A stretch of DNA of 51,053 nt, from contig JAKAFK010000020.1 in assembly GCA_021817985.1 (NCBI GenBank), positions 1 to 51,053 of the forward strand. The letters are read 5' to 3'. Below, in pieces: positions 17,032 through 26,734 of this stretch. This DNA comes from Pseudomonadota bacterium (GTDB lineage Bacteria > Pseudomonadota > Gammaproteobacteria > Burkholderiales > JAKAFK01). The notes below the pieces were generated by a model. It was given only the letters and a program-made list of their open reading frames with translations. It did no database searches and was not told the origin of the DNA. Every line of letters begins with the position of its first letter. Within the stretch, counting starts at the first letter, position 1. A program made the translations under genes and the position numbers.

Positions 17032-18270
17032 TTGTCTAGACGAAGAGTTGTGGTCACTGGCCTGGGGATCATTTCGCCGGTAGGGATCGGGGTGCAGGAG
17101 GCGTGGTCAAACATCGTGGCCGGCAAGTCGGGGATCACCCGGATTACCCGCTTCGACTGCTCGGCCTTCGCCTCGCAAATCGCGGGGGAGGTCAAGGGAT
17201 TCGATGTCACGCGTTACCTCAACCCCAAGGACGCGCGTCGAATGGATCTCTTCATCCAGTATGGGCTGGCGGCTGGCATCGAAGCGGTCAAGGACGCGGG
17301 GCTCGATGCCGTGGCCGGGAACCCGGAGCGCATCGGCGTGAACATCGGCTCCGGCATCGGGGGCTTGTCGACGATCGAAGAGACGCACTCCACCTTCCTG
17401 GCCGGAGGGGCGCGCAAGATCTCCCCGTTCTTCATCCCAGGCACCATCATCAACATGATCTCAGGCAACCTGTCGATCATGTTCGGCTTCAAGGGACCGA
17501 ACCTCGCCATGGTGACGGCGTGCGCCACGGCAACTCACTGCATCGGCGATTCCGCCCGCCTGATCGAGTATGGCGACGTGGATATCATGGTGGCGGGGGG
17601 TGCGGAAGCCGCGGTCACGCCGCTGGCCGTGGGCGGATTCGCCTCGGCGCGGGCGCTGAGCGGCCGCAATGACGATCCGGCGACCGCAAGCCGGCCGTGG
17701 GATACCGGCAGAGACGGCTTCGTCATCGGCGAAGGGGCGGGCGTCATGGTGCTGGAGGAATACGAGCATGCGCGCGCCCGCGGGGCCAAGATTTACGCCG
17801 AGCTCGCGGGGTTCGGCATGAGCGCGGACGCCTATCACATGACCGCGCCCAGTGAAGACGGAGAGGGCGCGGCGCGCTGCATGCACAACGCGCTGCGCAA
17901 TGCGGGCCTGAACACTGACGAGATCGATTACATCAACGCGCATGGAACCTCCACGCCGCTCGGCGACTTGGCCGAATCGGCCGCGATGAAGCGCTGCCTG
18001 GGGCACCATGCGGGACGGACGGCAATCAGTTCGACCAAGTCGATGACCGGACATCTCCTGGGAGCTGCCGGCGGTGTCGAGGCGATCTTTGCGGCATTGA
18101 GCATTCGCGACCAGGTCGCGCCTCCGACCATCAACATTTTTGAGCAGGATCCGGCGTGCGACCTGGATCTTGTGCCGAATGCCGCGCGCGAGATGCCCAT
18201 CCGCGCCGCCTTGTCGAACTCCTTCGGCTTCGGCGGCACCAATGGAACCCTGGTCTTTCGCAAGCTCTGA
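17032..18270 (+). CDS. fabF: 3-oxoacyl-ACP synthase II
   Basis: The 412-residue elongating condensing enzyme has the Cys-His-His active site: Cys in VTACATATHC, His in NAHGTSTPLGD and His in KSMTGHLLGAAGG. The start is TTG at 17032 with GGGGAG 6-7 bases upstream; no ATG or GTG fits the conserved N-terminus RRVVVTGLG. The rare start codon next to a very highly expressed acpP may keep FabF output low. Confidence 0.95.
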   Translation: MSRRRVVVTGLGIISPVGIGVQEAWSNIVAGKSGITRITRFDCSAFASQIAGEVKGFDVTRYLNPKDARRMDLFIQYGLAAGIEAVKDAGLDAVAGNPERIGVNIGSGIGGLSTIEETHSTFLAGGARKISPFFIPGTIINMISGNLSIMFGFKGPNLAMVTACATATHCIGDSARLIEYGDVDIMVAGGAEAAVTPLAVGGFASARALSGRNDDPATASRPWDTGRDGFVIGEGAGVMVLEEYEHARARGAKIYAELAGFGMSADAYHMTAPSEDGEGAARCMHNALRNAGLNTDEIDYINAHGTSTPLGDLAESAAMKRCLGHHAGRTAISSTKSMTGHLLGAAGGVEAIFAALSIRDQVAPPTINIFEQDPACDLDLVPNAAREMPIRAALSNSFGFGGTNGTLVFRKL

Positions 18271-18338
18271 GGGCGCGCCGGCGCGGCCGAGCCCTCGGTG
18301 GCGCCCGCCTCCTGTCCGCATGATGCTCAAGGCGTTTC

Positions 18339-19382
18339 ATGGGTAAACGACGAGCGCGACGCACGAAGCCCAGGCGAGGGCCCGTCGGGCTGCTGCTGGC
18401 CGGGTTTCTGGTCGTCTGCCTGGCCGGTCTCATCGCCTATCTCAATTGGCCGGTGCCGCTGCCGGAAACCCCTTACCCCTTCACGATCACGCAGGGCAGC
18501 AGCCTCAAGGCAACGGCCCGTCAGCTGACGCGGGCGCATCTGCTGCGTGAGCCCTGGACCTTCATTGTGCTCGCCCGGGTCATGGGCGAGGCCGCGGACG
18601 TCAAGGCGGGCAGCTACACGCTCGCGAGCGGGGTCAGCCCGGTCGAGCTTCTGCGCAAGATCACGCAGAACGATGCGACGCAAAGCGAGATCACGTTCAT
18701 CGACGGGTGGACCTTTTCGCAGATGCGGCAAGCGCTCGACAAGGATCCGGCCGTCGCCCATGAGAGCGAAGGCCTCAGCCGGGCGCAGCTCATGCAGCGC
18801 ATCGGCGCGCGGGAAACCGACCCGGAAGGGCTTTTTTTCCCGGACACCTATTTCTTCCCGGTCGGGACGAGCGACCTGTCGATTCTTGCCCGCGCCTATC
18901 AGGCCATGCGGGCCCACCTGGCGCGCGAATGGGCGATGCGCGCGGCCGGACTGCCTTACACGAGGCCGTATCAGGCCTTGATCATGGCCTCCATCATCGA
19001 GAAGGAGACGGGGCAGCCCGCGGAGCGGGCCCGGATCGCGGCGGTGTTCGTGAATCGGCTGCGCCTCGGCATGCGCCTGCAGTCGGATCCGACGGTCATC
19101 TATGGCTTGGGCCCCCGGTACGACGGCAAGCTGCATGTGCGCGATCTCACGCACGACACGCCGTACAATACCTATACGCGCAACGGACTGCCGCCGACCC
19201 CGATCGCCATGCCAGGGCTTGCTTCCATTCATGCGGCGTTGCATCCTGCGCAGTCGAAGGCGTTATACTTCGTGGCCAAGGGCAATGGAACGCATGCGTT
19301 CTCGGACAACCTTGCCGAGCATGATCGCGCGGTGATGAAATATCAGATTCGTGGTCGCCGGGGGCCGCACAAAGCCGGATGA
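18339..19382 (+). CDS. mltG: Endolytic murein transglycosylase MltG
   Basis: The 347-residue inner-membrane protein cleaves nascent glycan strands. A basic N-terminus is followed by one transmembrane helix (about 17-36), a LysM-like region (about 45-125) and the YceG catalytic domain with the Glu in [11 protein letters not shown]. The pabC gene that precedes mltG in E. coli is missing here; fabF is followed directly by mltG. Confidence 0.93.
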   Translation: MGKRRARRTKPRRGPVGLLLAGFLVVCLAGLIAYLNWPVPLPETPYPFTITQGSSLKATARQLTRAHLLREPWTFIVLARVMGEAADVKAGSYTLASGVSPVELLRKITQNDATQSEITFIDGWTFSQMRQALDKDPAVAHESEGLSRAQLMQRIGARETDPEGLFFPDTYFFPVGTSDLSILARAYQAMRAHLAREWAMRAAGLPYTRPYQALIMASIIEKETGQPAERARIAAVFVNRLRLGMRLQSDPTVIYGLGPRYDGKLHVRDLTHDTPYNTYTRNGLPPTPIAMPGLASIHAALHPAQSKALYFVAKGNGTHAFSDNLAEHDRAVMKYQIRGRRGPHKAG

Positions 19383-19389
19383 GGGCGCG

Positions 19390-19995
19390 GTGAGAGGAAA
19401 ATTCATTACGATCGAGGGCATCGATGGGGCGGGCAAGAGCACCCATCTGGACTGGCTCGCCCGGCAAATCGGCGCCATGGGGCATGCCGTCAAGGTCACC
19501 CGTGAGCCCGGCGGGACGCCGCTGGGCGAGAAGCTCCGCACCCTGCTGCTGAGCGAACACATGCATGCGGACACCGAGGCCCTTCTGATGTTCGGCGCCC
19601 GCCGCGAGCACTTGGCACAGGTCATCGCGCCGGCCCTGGCCGGCGGGACGTGGGTCCTGTGCGACCGTTTCACCGACGCGAGCTACGCCTACCAAGGCGG
19701 CGGACGCGGGCTCGAGACCTCCCGGCTCGCCCAGCTGGAATCATGGGTGCAAGGGGACTTGCAGCCGGATCTGACGCTCCTTTTCGATGTGCCCCCGGCG
19801 GTGGCGAGGACGCGACTTGCGCACGCGCGCGCCCCGGACAAATTCGAGCAGGAGCAGGGCCTTTTCTTCGAGCGCGTGCGGACGGCCTACCTCGAACGCG
19901 CCCGGCAGTTCCCCCGGCGCATCCACGTGATCGACGCGAGCCGTTCCGTGGAGGCGATTCGCGAGACGCTGGCCGGGCTTCTGGACGCCTTCTGA
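19390..19995 (+). CDS. tmk: Thymidylate kinase
   Basis: This 201-residue dTMP kinase has P-loop [10 protein letters not shown], the [16 protein letters not shown] motif and a lid rich in basic residues (about 140-155). I place the start at GTG 19390, with GAGG 5 bases upstream and 7 bases past the mltG stop. A GTG at 19351 would add 13 residues and overlap mltG. Confidence 0.93.
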   Translation: MRGKFITIEGIDGAGKSTHLDWLARQIGAMGHAVKVTREPGGTPLGEKLRTLLLSEHMHADTEALLMFGARREHLAQVIAPALAGGTWVLCDRFTDASYAYQGGGRGLETSRLAQLESWVQGDLQPDLTLLFDVPPAVARTRLAHARAPDKFEQEQGLFFERVRTAYLERARQFPRRIHVIDASRSVEAIRETLAGLLDAF

Positions 19996-19998
19996 GGC

Positions 19999-21036
19999 AT
20001 GGATGCTCTGCCCTGGCAGCACGAGGCGCTAGACAGCCTGCTCGGGCGTGCGGGCCTGCCGCAGGCACTGCTGCTGGCCGGCAGCAAAGGGATCGGCAAG
20101 CGCACCTTCGCGGCTGCCCTGACCGCCGCCATGCTGTGCGAATCGCCTCGCCCGCAGGGGAGGGCGTGCGGCGCCTGCCCCTCATGCGAATGGCTGCGGG
20201 CCGGCACCCATCCGGATTTTCGCCTCGTTGTCCCGCAATCCGAGAGCGAGGGCGAGGCCGCGCAGGGGGCAGACGAGAGCCGTTCGGCCCCCAGGAAGGC
20301 AAGCCAGCAGATCGCCGCCGAACAGGTGCGTATGCTCGCCGATTTCGTGAACCTCTCTGCGCACCGGGCAGGACGAAAGGTCGTTCTCATTGCGCCGGCC
20401 GAGGCGATGAACAGCTTTGCCGCGAACAGCCTGCTCAAGATCCTTGAAGAACCGCCGGGCGAGACGACGTTCCTCCTGGTCACGCACCACTCGCAGCGCC
20501 TCCTCCCCACGATACGCAGCCGTTGCCAGCGTCTGGACATGGCGGCGCCGCCACCGGCGCAGGCGATGCAATGGCTCGAGTCTCAGGGTGTTGCCGATGC
20601 TGAAGCGGCGCTTGCGCACGCCGGCGGCGCGCCCCTTGGGGCGCTCGATGCCTTCCGGGACAATGAGGGAAGCCGCCGCAGCGCCCTGTTGACGCCCCTG
20701 TGCGAGCCGGCGACGCTCGACGTCCTCGGCCTTGCGGAAACACTGGCGAAGGAAGAGATGCCGTCCCTGGTGAGCTGGCTGCAGAAATGGGTGTATGATC
20801 TGATCGCCTCGCGTCTCGCGCGGCGCATCCGCTACAATGTAGCGCTGGCTCCGGCGATTGAGCGGCTGGCGCGGGCGGCCGACGTCTCCCGGCTGCTGGC
20901 CTACCAGAGGATGCTGGCCGAGACGCAAGCGGTGGCCGGTCACCCCCTGAATGCACAGCTCCTGCTGGAGCGCCTGTGCTTTGACTACGCTGATATATGG
21001 AACGCAGGGCAAGGAGAGATCGATGGTCGAGCCTAA
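19999..21036 (+). CDS. holB: DNA polymerase III subunit delta'
   Basis: This 345-residue clamp-loader subunit has an AAA+ domain with LLAGSKGIGKRTFA, a four-Cys zinc module (C-x9-C-x2-C-x2-C, ending CGACPSC), ILEEPP and the SRCQR sensor region. An insert of about 25 Ser/Glu/Ala-rich residues (about 78-100) follows HPDFRLV. It starts 3 bases after tmk and its end overlaps pilZ by 14 bases. Confidence 0.9.
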   Translation: MDALPWQHEALDSLLGRAGLPQALLLAGSKGIGKRTFAAALTAAMLCESPRPQGRACGACPSCEWLRAGTHPDFRLVVPQSESEGEAAQGADESRSAPRKASQQIAAEQVRMLADFVNLSAHRAGRKVVLIAPAEAMNSFAANSLLKILEEPPGETTFLLVTHHSQRLLPTIRSRCQRLDMAAPPPAQAMQWLESQGVADAEAALAHAGGAPLGALDAFRDNEGSRRSALLTPLCEPATLDVLGLAETLAKEEMPSLVSWLQKWVYDLIASRLARRIRYNVALAPAIERLARAADVSRLLAYQRMLAETQAVAGHPLNAQLLLERLCFDYADIWNAGQGEIDGRA

Positions 21037-21388
21037 TATGCCTGCCGGTGGGCGCCCAGGTGTCTTGTCCCTGAGCATCAAGGAGAAATCCGCCCTTTTT
21101 GCGGCCTACATGCCGTATGTCAAGGGCGGCGGCATTTTCATTCCGACGACGAAGCCCTATCACCTCGGCGACGAAGTGTTCATGCTGATCAGCCTGATGG
21201 AGGATCCGGTGCGCATCCCCGTTGCCGGGAAAGTGGTCTGGGTGACGCCAGCCGGGGCGCAGGGCAACAAGAGTCAGGGCATCGGCGTCCGGTTCAACGA
21301 CAATGAGGGCAGCGTCGCCGCGCGCAACAAGATCGAAGGACTGCTTGGCGGATCGCTGAAGTCGACGCGCCCGACCCACACGTTGTGA
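21023..21388 (+). CDS. pilZ: PilZ-domain type IV pilus assembly protein
   Basis: The 121-residue product is the stand-alone PilZ found after holB in many Beta- and Gammaproteobacteria and needed for type IV pilus assembly. It lacks the RxxxR motif that binds cyclic-di-GMP, as true PilZ does, so it probably works through protein contacts. AAGGAGA stands 5 bases before ATG 21023. The gene starts inside holB in another frame. Confidence 0.88.
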   Translation: MVEPNMPAGGRPGVLSLSIKEKSALFAAYMPYVKGGGIFIPTTKPYHLGDEVFMLISLMEDPVRIPVAGKVVWVTPAGAQGNKSQGIGVRFNDNEGSVAARNKIEGLLGGSLKSTRPTHTL

Positions 21389-21469
21389 GCGGCCAGATCC
21401 GCGGCGTATCGTTTTCCGGCTCTCTCCTGAGGATGTTTTCTTTGCAGCCGAATGCACACGGACGGCCCC

Positions 21470-22249
21470 ATGAGCGCTGAGGCGTGGCTCGTCGATTCGC
21501 ATTGCCATTTGAACTTTCCGGAGCTGGCGGGCCGCCTGCCGGAGATCTTCGCCCGCATGCGCGAGAACCGTGTCGCGCATGCCTTGTGCGTCGGGGTTAA
21601 TCTGAAGGATCTGCCCGAGATTCTGGCGCTCGCGGAGAGCCATGCCTTCATCTCGGCTTCCGTGGGGGTGCATCCGGACTACGAAGACGCCCCGGCGCCC
21701 GACGAGGAGACCCTTGCCCGCTGGGCTTCGCATCCCAAGGTGGTGGCCATCGGGGAGACCGGACTCGATTACTACCGCCTGAAAGAGGGGCTGGAGTGGC
21801 AGCGGGAACGGTTCAGGGTCCACATCCGCACGGCGCGCGCCTGCGGGAAACCGCTCATCGTGCATACGCGAGAGGCCGCCGCCGACACGCTCGACATCAT
21901 GGCGGCGGAGGGGGGCGATGCGGTCGGAGGCGTCATGCACTGCTTCACGGAGAGCTGGGAAGTGGCGCAGCGGGCGATGGACCTCAATTTCCTGATCTCC
22001 TTTTCGGGGATCGTGACCTTCAAGAGCGCCGACGCCGTGCGCGAGGTCGTGAAGAAGGTGCCATTGAGCCGGATGCTGGTGGAAACCGATTGCCCCTACC
22101 TGGCCCCGGTTCCCTTTCGGGGCAAGGTGAACGAACCGGCTTTCGTGAGGCATGTGGCGGAAGAAATCGCACGCATCAAGGAAGTCCCCTTCGAAGAGGT
22201 GGCGCAGGCGACCACGGATAATTTCCGCCGTTTGTTCGGCTGCGCCTGA
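21470..22249 (+). CDS. tatD: TatD-family metal-dependent hydrolase
   Basis: This amidohydrolase-fold DNase has the N-terminal metal motif DSHCHL, GETGLDYYR, HTREA, and VETDCPYL near the end. Family members act as 3'-5' DNases or in quality control. ATG 21470 gives the standard N-terminus (259 residues); ATG 21452 in frame is possible and neither has a strong ribosome binding site. The stop overlaps the next start by one base. Confidence 0.9.
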   Translation: MSAEAWLVDSHCHLNFPELAGRLPEIFARMRENRVAHALCVGVNLKDLPEILALAESHAFISASVGVHPDYEDAPAPDEETLARWASHPKVVAIGETGLDYYRLKEGLEWQRERFRVHIRTARACGKPLIVHTREAAADTLDIMAAEGGDAVGGVMHCFTESWEVAQRAMDLNFLISFSGIVTFKSADAVREVVKKVPLSRMLVETDCPYLAPVPFRGKVNEPAFVRHVAEEIARIKEVPFEEVAQATTDNFRRLFGCA

Positions 22250-23019
22250 TGGAGATCGTTTTTCTCGGGACCGGCTCGAGCACCGGGACGCCGGTGATCG
22301 GCTGCGACTGTGCGACATGCCGTTCGGCAGACCCGCGCAACAAGCGGACGCGGGCGTCGGTGGCCGTTTCGCTCCCGCAGGGGCCGACCCTTCTGATCGA
22401 CACGGGGCCGGATCTTCGGCTGCAGGCCTTGCGCGAAGGCCTCCTGCGGGTGGACGGCGTCCTTTATACCCACACCCACGCCGATCATTTGAACGGTATC
22501 GACGACCTGCGCAACTTCTGTTACCTGCAGCGCGCGCCGATCCCCATCTTCGGCAACGAGACCACCGTCCGCGACATTGAGGCACGCTTCCGCTATGCCT
22601 TCGCGGCCCCGGGCCAGCATTGGGACAAGCCTGTGCTGACCGCCCACGCGGTGTGCGCGCCGTTCCATGCCGCCGGACTGGAAGTGACGCCGCTGCCCGT
22701 CTTGCATGGAAGGCTGCCCATCCTGGGCTACCGCATCGGGGACATCGCCTACATCACGGACGTCTCGGAGATTCCTGAGGCAACCCTGCCGCTCCTGCGG
22801 AATCTCGATGTGCTGATGCTCGACTGCCTGCATGATCTCCCGCATCCCACCCACATGCATCTTGCGCGCTCGCTGGAGTATGCACAGGCGATTGCGGCGC
22901 GCCGGACCTATTTCATCCACATGACCCATCGGATGGAGTTCGTCGCCGCCAGCAGGCAGCTTCCCGACGGGGTCGAACTGGCCTACGACGGCCTTCGCGT
23001 CAGCGTCCCCCAAGGTTAG
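22249..23019 (+). CDS. Metallo-beta-lactamase-fold hydrolase, PhnP-like
   Basis: The 256-residue protein has the MBL metal motif THTHADHLNGID, the N-terminal FLGTGSSTGTP and a Cys cluster CDCATCRS reminiscent of the zinc site in PhnP phosphodiesterases. It likely cleaves a cyclic or linear phosphodiester; the substrate is unknown. It is coupled to tatD and ends the long fab-holB-tatD transcription unit. Confidence 0.85.
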   Translation: MEIVFLGTGSSTGTPVIGCDCATCRSADPRNKRTRASVAVSLPQGPTLLIDTGPDLRLQALREGLLRVDGVLYTHTHADHLNGIDDLRNFCYLQRAPIPIFGNETTVRDIEARFRYAFAAPGQHWDKPVLTAHAVCAPFHAAGLEVTPLPVLHGRLPILGYRIGDIAYITDVSEIPEATLPLLRNLDVLMLDCLHDLPHPTHMHLARSLEYAQAIAARRTYFIHMTHRMEFVAASRQLPDGVELAYDGLRVSVPQG

Positions 23020-23392
23020 TGTTGTCCGATGCGGACAGGGTGCGGATTGAGCGCCACCGCGCGCCCATGGATCCGGAGGGCACCCGGCGGCCGCGGGGGC
23101 GCACACCCGTCCATGCAAGCGACCCCGATGCGTCCGCCTGTGCTCGCTATAATTACTTCATTCCCGTCTAACGGGGGCGTCCCAAGCGGGACGACAGACG
23201 CTCGTCTCGCCACGGCGCTTTGAGTTGTCGGCGGCCCCCGTTCCCCAGAAGCTTCTACGCGCCGCCAAGATGGCTTTCGTTCAGAGGGGCGTTGGCTTGG
23301 GCATCAGCGCAGGGGCCTCGCGCCGGGGCGGAAAACCGTCCCGGCAGGTGCATCCGCCGAGCTGCAGGCGCTCGGCATTCTCGGAGATCGAT
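23020..23392 (+). other. 373-bp intergenic region with a -10 element and three tandem hairpins
   Basis: No gene is visible. TATAAT at 23148-23153 has no good -35. Just downstream lie three adjacent hairpins: 23163-23175 (CCCGT/ACGGG), 23178-23193 (CGTCCC/GGGACG, loop AAGC) and 23196-23207 (AGAC/GTCT). They would form the start of a leader of about 230 bases before the oxidoreductase gene. Confidence 0.45.
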
Positions 23393-24319
23393 ATGGCAAC
23401 GATGAAGGCGGTTCGCATTCACGAATACGGCGGCCCCGATGTCATGCGGGTCGATGATGTCCCCATTCCGGAGCTGACCGCAGGGCGCGTGCTGGTTCAG
23501 GTCCACGTGGCCGCCGTCAATCCGGTGGACTGGAAAATCCGCGAAGGTCATCTGGGCAGGGATCGGAGCATGCCGCTCGTGCTCGGCGGAGACTTCGCCG
23601 GGCGGGTCGTGGCGGCTGGCCACGGCGTTGTCGACTATCAGCAGGGCAACGCGGTGTTCGGACACTGCTCCGAGGGCGCCTATGCCGAATACCTGCTCGC
23701 GGCCCCCAAGGAGATTGCGCATAAGCCCAATGGCTTGGGGATGATCGAAGCGTCATGCCTGCCTATCGCGGGATTGACGGCTTGGCAGGCGCTTTTCGAT
23801 ACGGCTGACTTGAAGGGCGGACAGACGGTGCTGATTCATGGGGGCGCGGGGGGCGTCGGTCATTTCGCCATCCAGCTGGCGAAATGGAGAGGCGCGACCG
23901 TGTGGGCCACCGCGAGCACGCCTCAGCACACATTCTTGCGCCGCATGGGCGCCGACCGGGTCGTGGATTACCGCGCGGAACGCTTCGAGGATCTGGGTCT
24001 TGCGGACGTCGTGCTGGACACGATCGGCGGCGAGACGCAGACGCGTTCCTGGGCGGTCCTCAAACCCGGCGGTATACTCGTTTCGCTCGTCGAGCCGCCG
24101 GTTCCGGAGCTCGTCCAGGCCGCCAAGGCACGGGGCAAGATGATCTTCCGGCACGATGATCCGGAGGAACTGGCCGAGCTTGGGCGGCTGGCCGCCAGGG
24201 GCGAGATTCATGTCCATGTCGGCAAGGTGCTGCCCTTGTCCGAGGCCCGACAAGCGCTGGAGCTCAGTCAGTCTCGCCACGCCACGGGCAAGATCGTCCT
24301 GCAGCTCGCCGAGGATTGA
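23393..24319 (+). CDS. Medium-chain quinone-oxidoreductase-like NADP-dependent protein
   Basis: The 308-residue protein belongs to the zinc-independent MDR branch. It has the GroES-like N-terminal half (MKAVRIHEYGGPDVMRV, NPVDWKIREG), then the Rossmann loop IHGGAGGVGHFAIQLAK and a C-terminal GKIVLQL. No structural zinc cysteines are present. It probably reduces quinones or enones with NADPH. I start it at ATG 23393, with GGAG 7 bases upstream; the frame runs open further upstream without homology. It converges on the phospholipase D gene. Confidence 0.85.
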   Translation: MATMKAVRIHEYGGPDVMRVDDVPIPELTAGRVLVQVHVAAVNPVDWKIREGHLGRDRSMPLVLGGDFAGRVVAAGHGVVDYQQGNAVFGHCSEGAYAEYLLAAPKEIAHKPNGLGMIEASCLPIAGLTAWQALFDTADLKGGQTVLIHGGAGGVGHFAIQLAKWRGATVWATASTPQHTFLRRMGADRVVDYRAERFEDLGLADVVLDTIGGETQTRSWAVLKPGGILVSLVEPPVPELVQAAKARGKMIFRHDDPEELAELGRLAARGEIHVHVGKVLPLSEARQALELSQSRHATGKIVLQLAED

Positions 24320-24344
24320 GACGCGCGCCGTCGGGCCCGCGGTG

Positions 24345-25760
24345 TCAGAGCCAATGCCGGAACAGACGGGCGAAGAACTCTCTGAACCGCTCCTTGAACG
24401 GGCGTCTTTCCCATTGCGAGAGCGTTATTTGCCGTGAGTGCTTGATATCCTGCTCGAACATCGCCTCCATTTTCCCGGCGAAATCCTTGCCCAGGATGAT
24501 GGCATTGACTTCGTTGTTGCTGGCGAAGCTCCACATGTCCATGTTGGTGGATCCGACGGTGGACCAGACGCCGTCAATGGTGGCGGTCTTCGCGTGAAGC
24601 AGCGCATGCTTGCGTTCGTAGATCTTCACCCCCGCCTTGAGCAGTCGCGTGTAGAAGGAGCGGCCGGCATACATGGCGAGCGGGACGTCGCTGCGGCTCG
24701 GCAGAATGAGTTTCACGTGGACTCCGCGCCTGGCCGCGTCGATTAGCGCGGACAGCGTCTGCCGGTTCGGTACGAAATAGGCGGAGGTCACGTGGATATA
24801 CCGCACGGCCGCCGCAAAGGCCGTCTCATACATCTCGTAGGTGAGGCGGTGTCTCTTGCCCGGGCTGCTCCCGATGACCATGACGTAATCCTTGCCCTGA
24901 GGGGTGAGTCGCGGAAAGAAGTCCCTGTGCGGAAGGGGGGGGCCGTCCTGGCGGCGCCACGTCGAAAAAAACAACCGTTGAAACTGCGCGACCACCGGCC
25001 CCCGGATCTCCACGTCGGTATCCCGCCAAGGGAGTCTGAGGCCGGTCGGCGTACTTGAGTAGACGTTGCCGATGTTGACGCCGCCGGTAAAGGCGATCCT
25101 TCCGTCGACCACGAGGATCTTCCGGTGGTCGCGCCGGGTGATGAGCCACTTTCGGCGAACCTGAAAGGGATTGATCGGGTTGAATTCCAGCACGTGCACC
25201 CCGCCGCGGCGAAGCGCCTGAAAGACGCTGGCGGGGGTATCGCGGCTTCCCACCGCGTCATAGATCAGATTCACATCCACCCCCTGCGCACTTTTTTGAA
25301 TGAGCAGGCGTTCCAGGGCGCGATCGCTGTGCGCGTCGCCGAAGATGTAGGTCTCCAGATCGACGGAATTGCGAGCCGCGCGAATGGCGCTCTCCATTGC
25401 GGTCGTGACTTGCTTGCCGGTGAGCAGGGTCACGGCGTTGCCGGCAACGAGCGGCACCCTGCTGACGGACTCCATGAGCCGGATTTGCCGCCGCAGGATC
25501 GGGCCTGCTCCGGTGCGCCGCGCCAGGCGGGAGATGGTGGCGGCGCTGACTGCAGGGTTCTCGCGGCGGCCGTCACGGATGATGATCGGCGGGCCGTTGA
25601 CCGGGCGTTTCTCGAGTGTGCTGACGTTGGGCAGGGGAGGGGTGCAGCCGGTGACGAGCAAGGCGCAGAGAACGGCGCCAAGGAATGGCCTGATGCGCCG
25701 CGCACGCGCTTTCGCCGCCGATTCTCCTTGTCCACGGAGGGCCGCCGAACGCCACCCCAT
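24345..25760 (-). CDS. Phospholipase D-family cardiolipin-synthase-like lipoprotein
   Basis: The 471-residue protein has two PLD domains with catalytic motifs HRKILVVDG and HAKTATIDG, the usual pair for cardiolipin synthases, which join two phosphatidyl groups. Unlike ClsA, the N-terminus (about 25-39) is a signal peptide ending in the lipobox LLVTGC, so it should be a lipid-anchored periplasmic protein. The start has no clear ribosome binding site and could be a little downstream. Confidence 0.8.
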   Translation of the reverse strand: MGWRSAALRGQGESAAKARARRIRPFLGAVLCALLVTGCTPPLPNVSTLEKRPVNGPPIIIRDGRRENPAVSAATISRLARRTGAGPILRRQIRLMESVSRVPLVAGNAVTLLTGKQVTTAMESAIRAARNSVDLETYIFGDAHSDRALERLLIQKSAQGVDVNLIYDAVGSRDTPASVFQALRRGGVHVLEFNPINPFQVRRKWLITRRDHRKILVVDGRIAFTGGVNIGNVYSSTPTGLRLPWRDTDVEIRGPVVAQFQRLFFSTWRRQDGPPLPHRDFFPRLTPQGKDYVMVIGSSPGKRHRLTYEMYETAFAAAVRYIHVTSAYFVPNRQTLSALIDAARRGVHVKLILPSRSDVPLAMYAGRSFYTRLLKAGVKIYERKHALLHAKTATIDGVWSTVGSTNMDMWSFASNNEVNAIILGKDFAGKMEAMFEQDIKHSRQITLSQWERRPFKERFREFFARLFRHWL

Positions 25761-25846
25761 GGCAGGCGCAATGTGCGCGATGCGCTCTGGGGCCCTGCGA
25801 ACCTGACCGGATCGTTCAGCGTTTGAATCGATGGAGCCTCCCTTGG

Positions 25847-25878
25847 CGCTTTAGGACCCCGGAAACGACCCTAAAGCG
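25847..25878 (-). terminator. Perfect 9-bp inverted repeat after the DUF72 gene
   Basis: Arms CGCTTTAGG (25847-25855) and CCTAAAGCG (25870-25878) enclose 14 bases. It lies 25 bases past the DUF72 stop, in the gap before the phospholipase D gene on the same strand. There is no T-tract, so it may be an mRNA-end hairpin or an operator for the downstream gene. Confidence 0.4.
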
Positions 25879-25902
25879 GCCTACTGGCACGAGGGCGGGG
25901 GC

Positions 25903-26646
25903 TTAAGGCGCGCCCTCTGTATCGAGCGTCAACAACCCCGCCAGCGCCAGCGCATTGCGCGGCGCATGCCCTGCCTCGTCGTTGTCAAAATAAAAGAAGA
26001 CGTCCTTGTGCTCTTTTATCCACGCGCGGCAACGAGCGGCCCATTGAGCCAGGCGCTCTTCGCCGTAGCTGCCGCGATAGGGGCCGTCGGGACCATGCAG
26101 GCGGACGTATACGAAGTCGGCCGTCACCTCCATGGGTGCCGTCTGGCCATCAAATTCATAGATGCACAGTGCGGCGTTTTGCGCTGCCAGCAGCCGGTAC
26201 GTGCGATCGTTGAACCAGGCGCAGTCGCGGAACTCGAATGCGTAGGCAAAGCCCGCCGGCAGGGCGTGAAGAAATTCTGCCAGCCGGTCGGGCGAAAAGG
26301 GGAAGCGCGCCGGCAGCTGAAAGAGGATGGGGCCGAGTTTGCCTTGCAGGTGCGTGACCCGTTCGAAGAACGGCGGCAGCGTTTGGCGCGGTTCCAGCAG
26401 CCTCTTCACATGGGTGATGAAGCGACTCGCCTTCACCGCGAACACAAAATGCGTGGGCGTGGCATCGCGCCACGACGCAATGGCTTGCGGGCTCGGCAGG
26501 TGGTAGAAGGTATTGTTGATCTCCACCGATCTCAGGCGTCTGGCATAGTATGCAAGCCACTGGTTTTGAGGAACCGTGTCGGGGTAGAACGGACCGACCC
26601 AGTGCGCATAGGACCAGCCCGAAGTGCCAAGGTGGATCGTGCTCAT
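25903..26646 (-). CDS. DUF72 (YecE-type) family protein
   Basis: This 247-residue protein has the DUF72 TIM-barrel hallmarks: IHLGTSGWSYAHW, FYP, SVEINNTFYHLP, FVFAVKASRFITH, AFEFRD, YVRLHG and the late FYFDNDEAGHAP. The biochemical role of the family is not established; conserved acidic and aromatic residues suggest an enzyme. It follows the small unrecognised gene on the same strand after an 88-base gap. Confidence 0.85.
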   Translation of the reverse strand: MSTIHLGTSGWSYAHWVGPFYPDTVPQNQWLAYYARRLRSVEINNTFYHLPSPQAIASWRDATPTHFVFAVKASRFITHVKRLLEPRQTLPPFFERVTHLQGKLGPILFQLPARFPFSPDRLAEFLHALPAGFAYAFEFRDCAWFNDRTYRLLAAQNAALCIYEFDGQTAPMEVTADFVYVRLHGPDGPYRGSYGEERLAQWAARCRAWIKEHKDVFFYFDNDEAGHAPRNALALAGLLTLDTEGAP

Positions 26647-26734
26647 CTCGTTTCGTCGAGTCTCTCGCCTTCATGGGCCCAGGCGAGGTTCGCGGACGCC
26701 CCCCTGGGCCAGGCCGCCGGTTCCCTCACGCCGC

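Noticed and set aside
20480-22585. 701-codon minus-strand frame across holB, pilZ and tatD
   Set aside because: It spans several genes with strong family identity on the other strand; a shadow frame.
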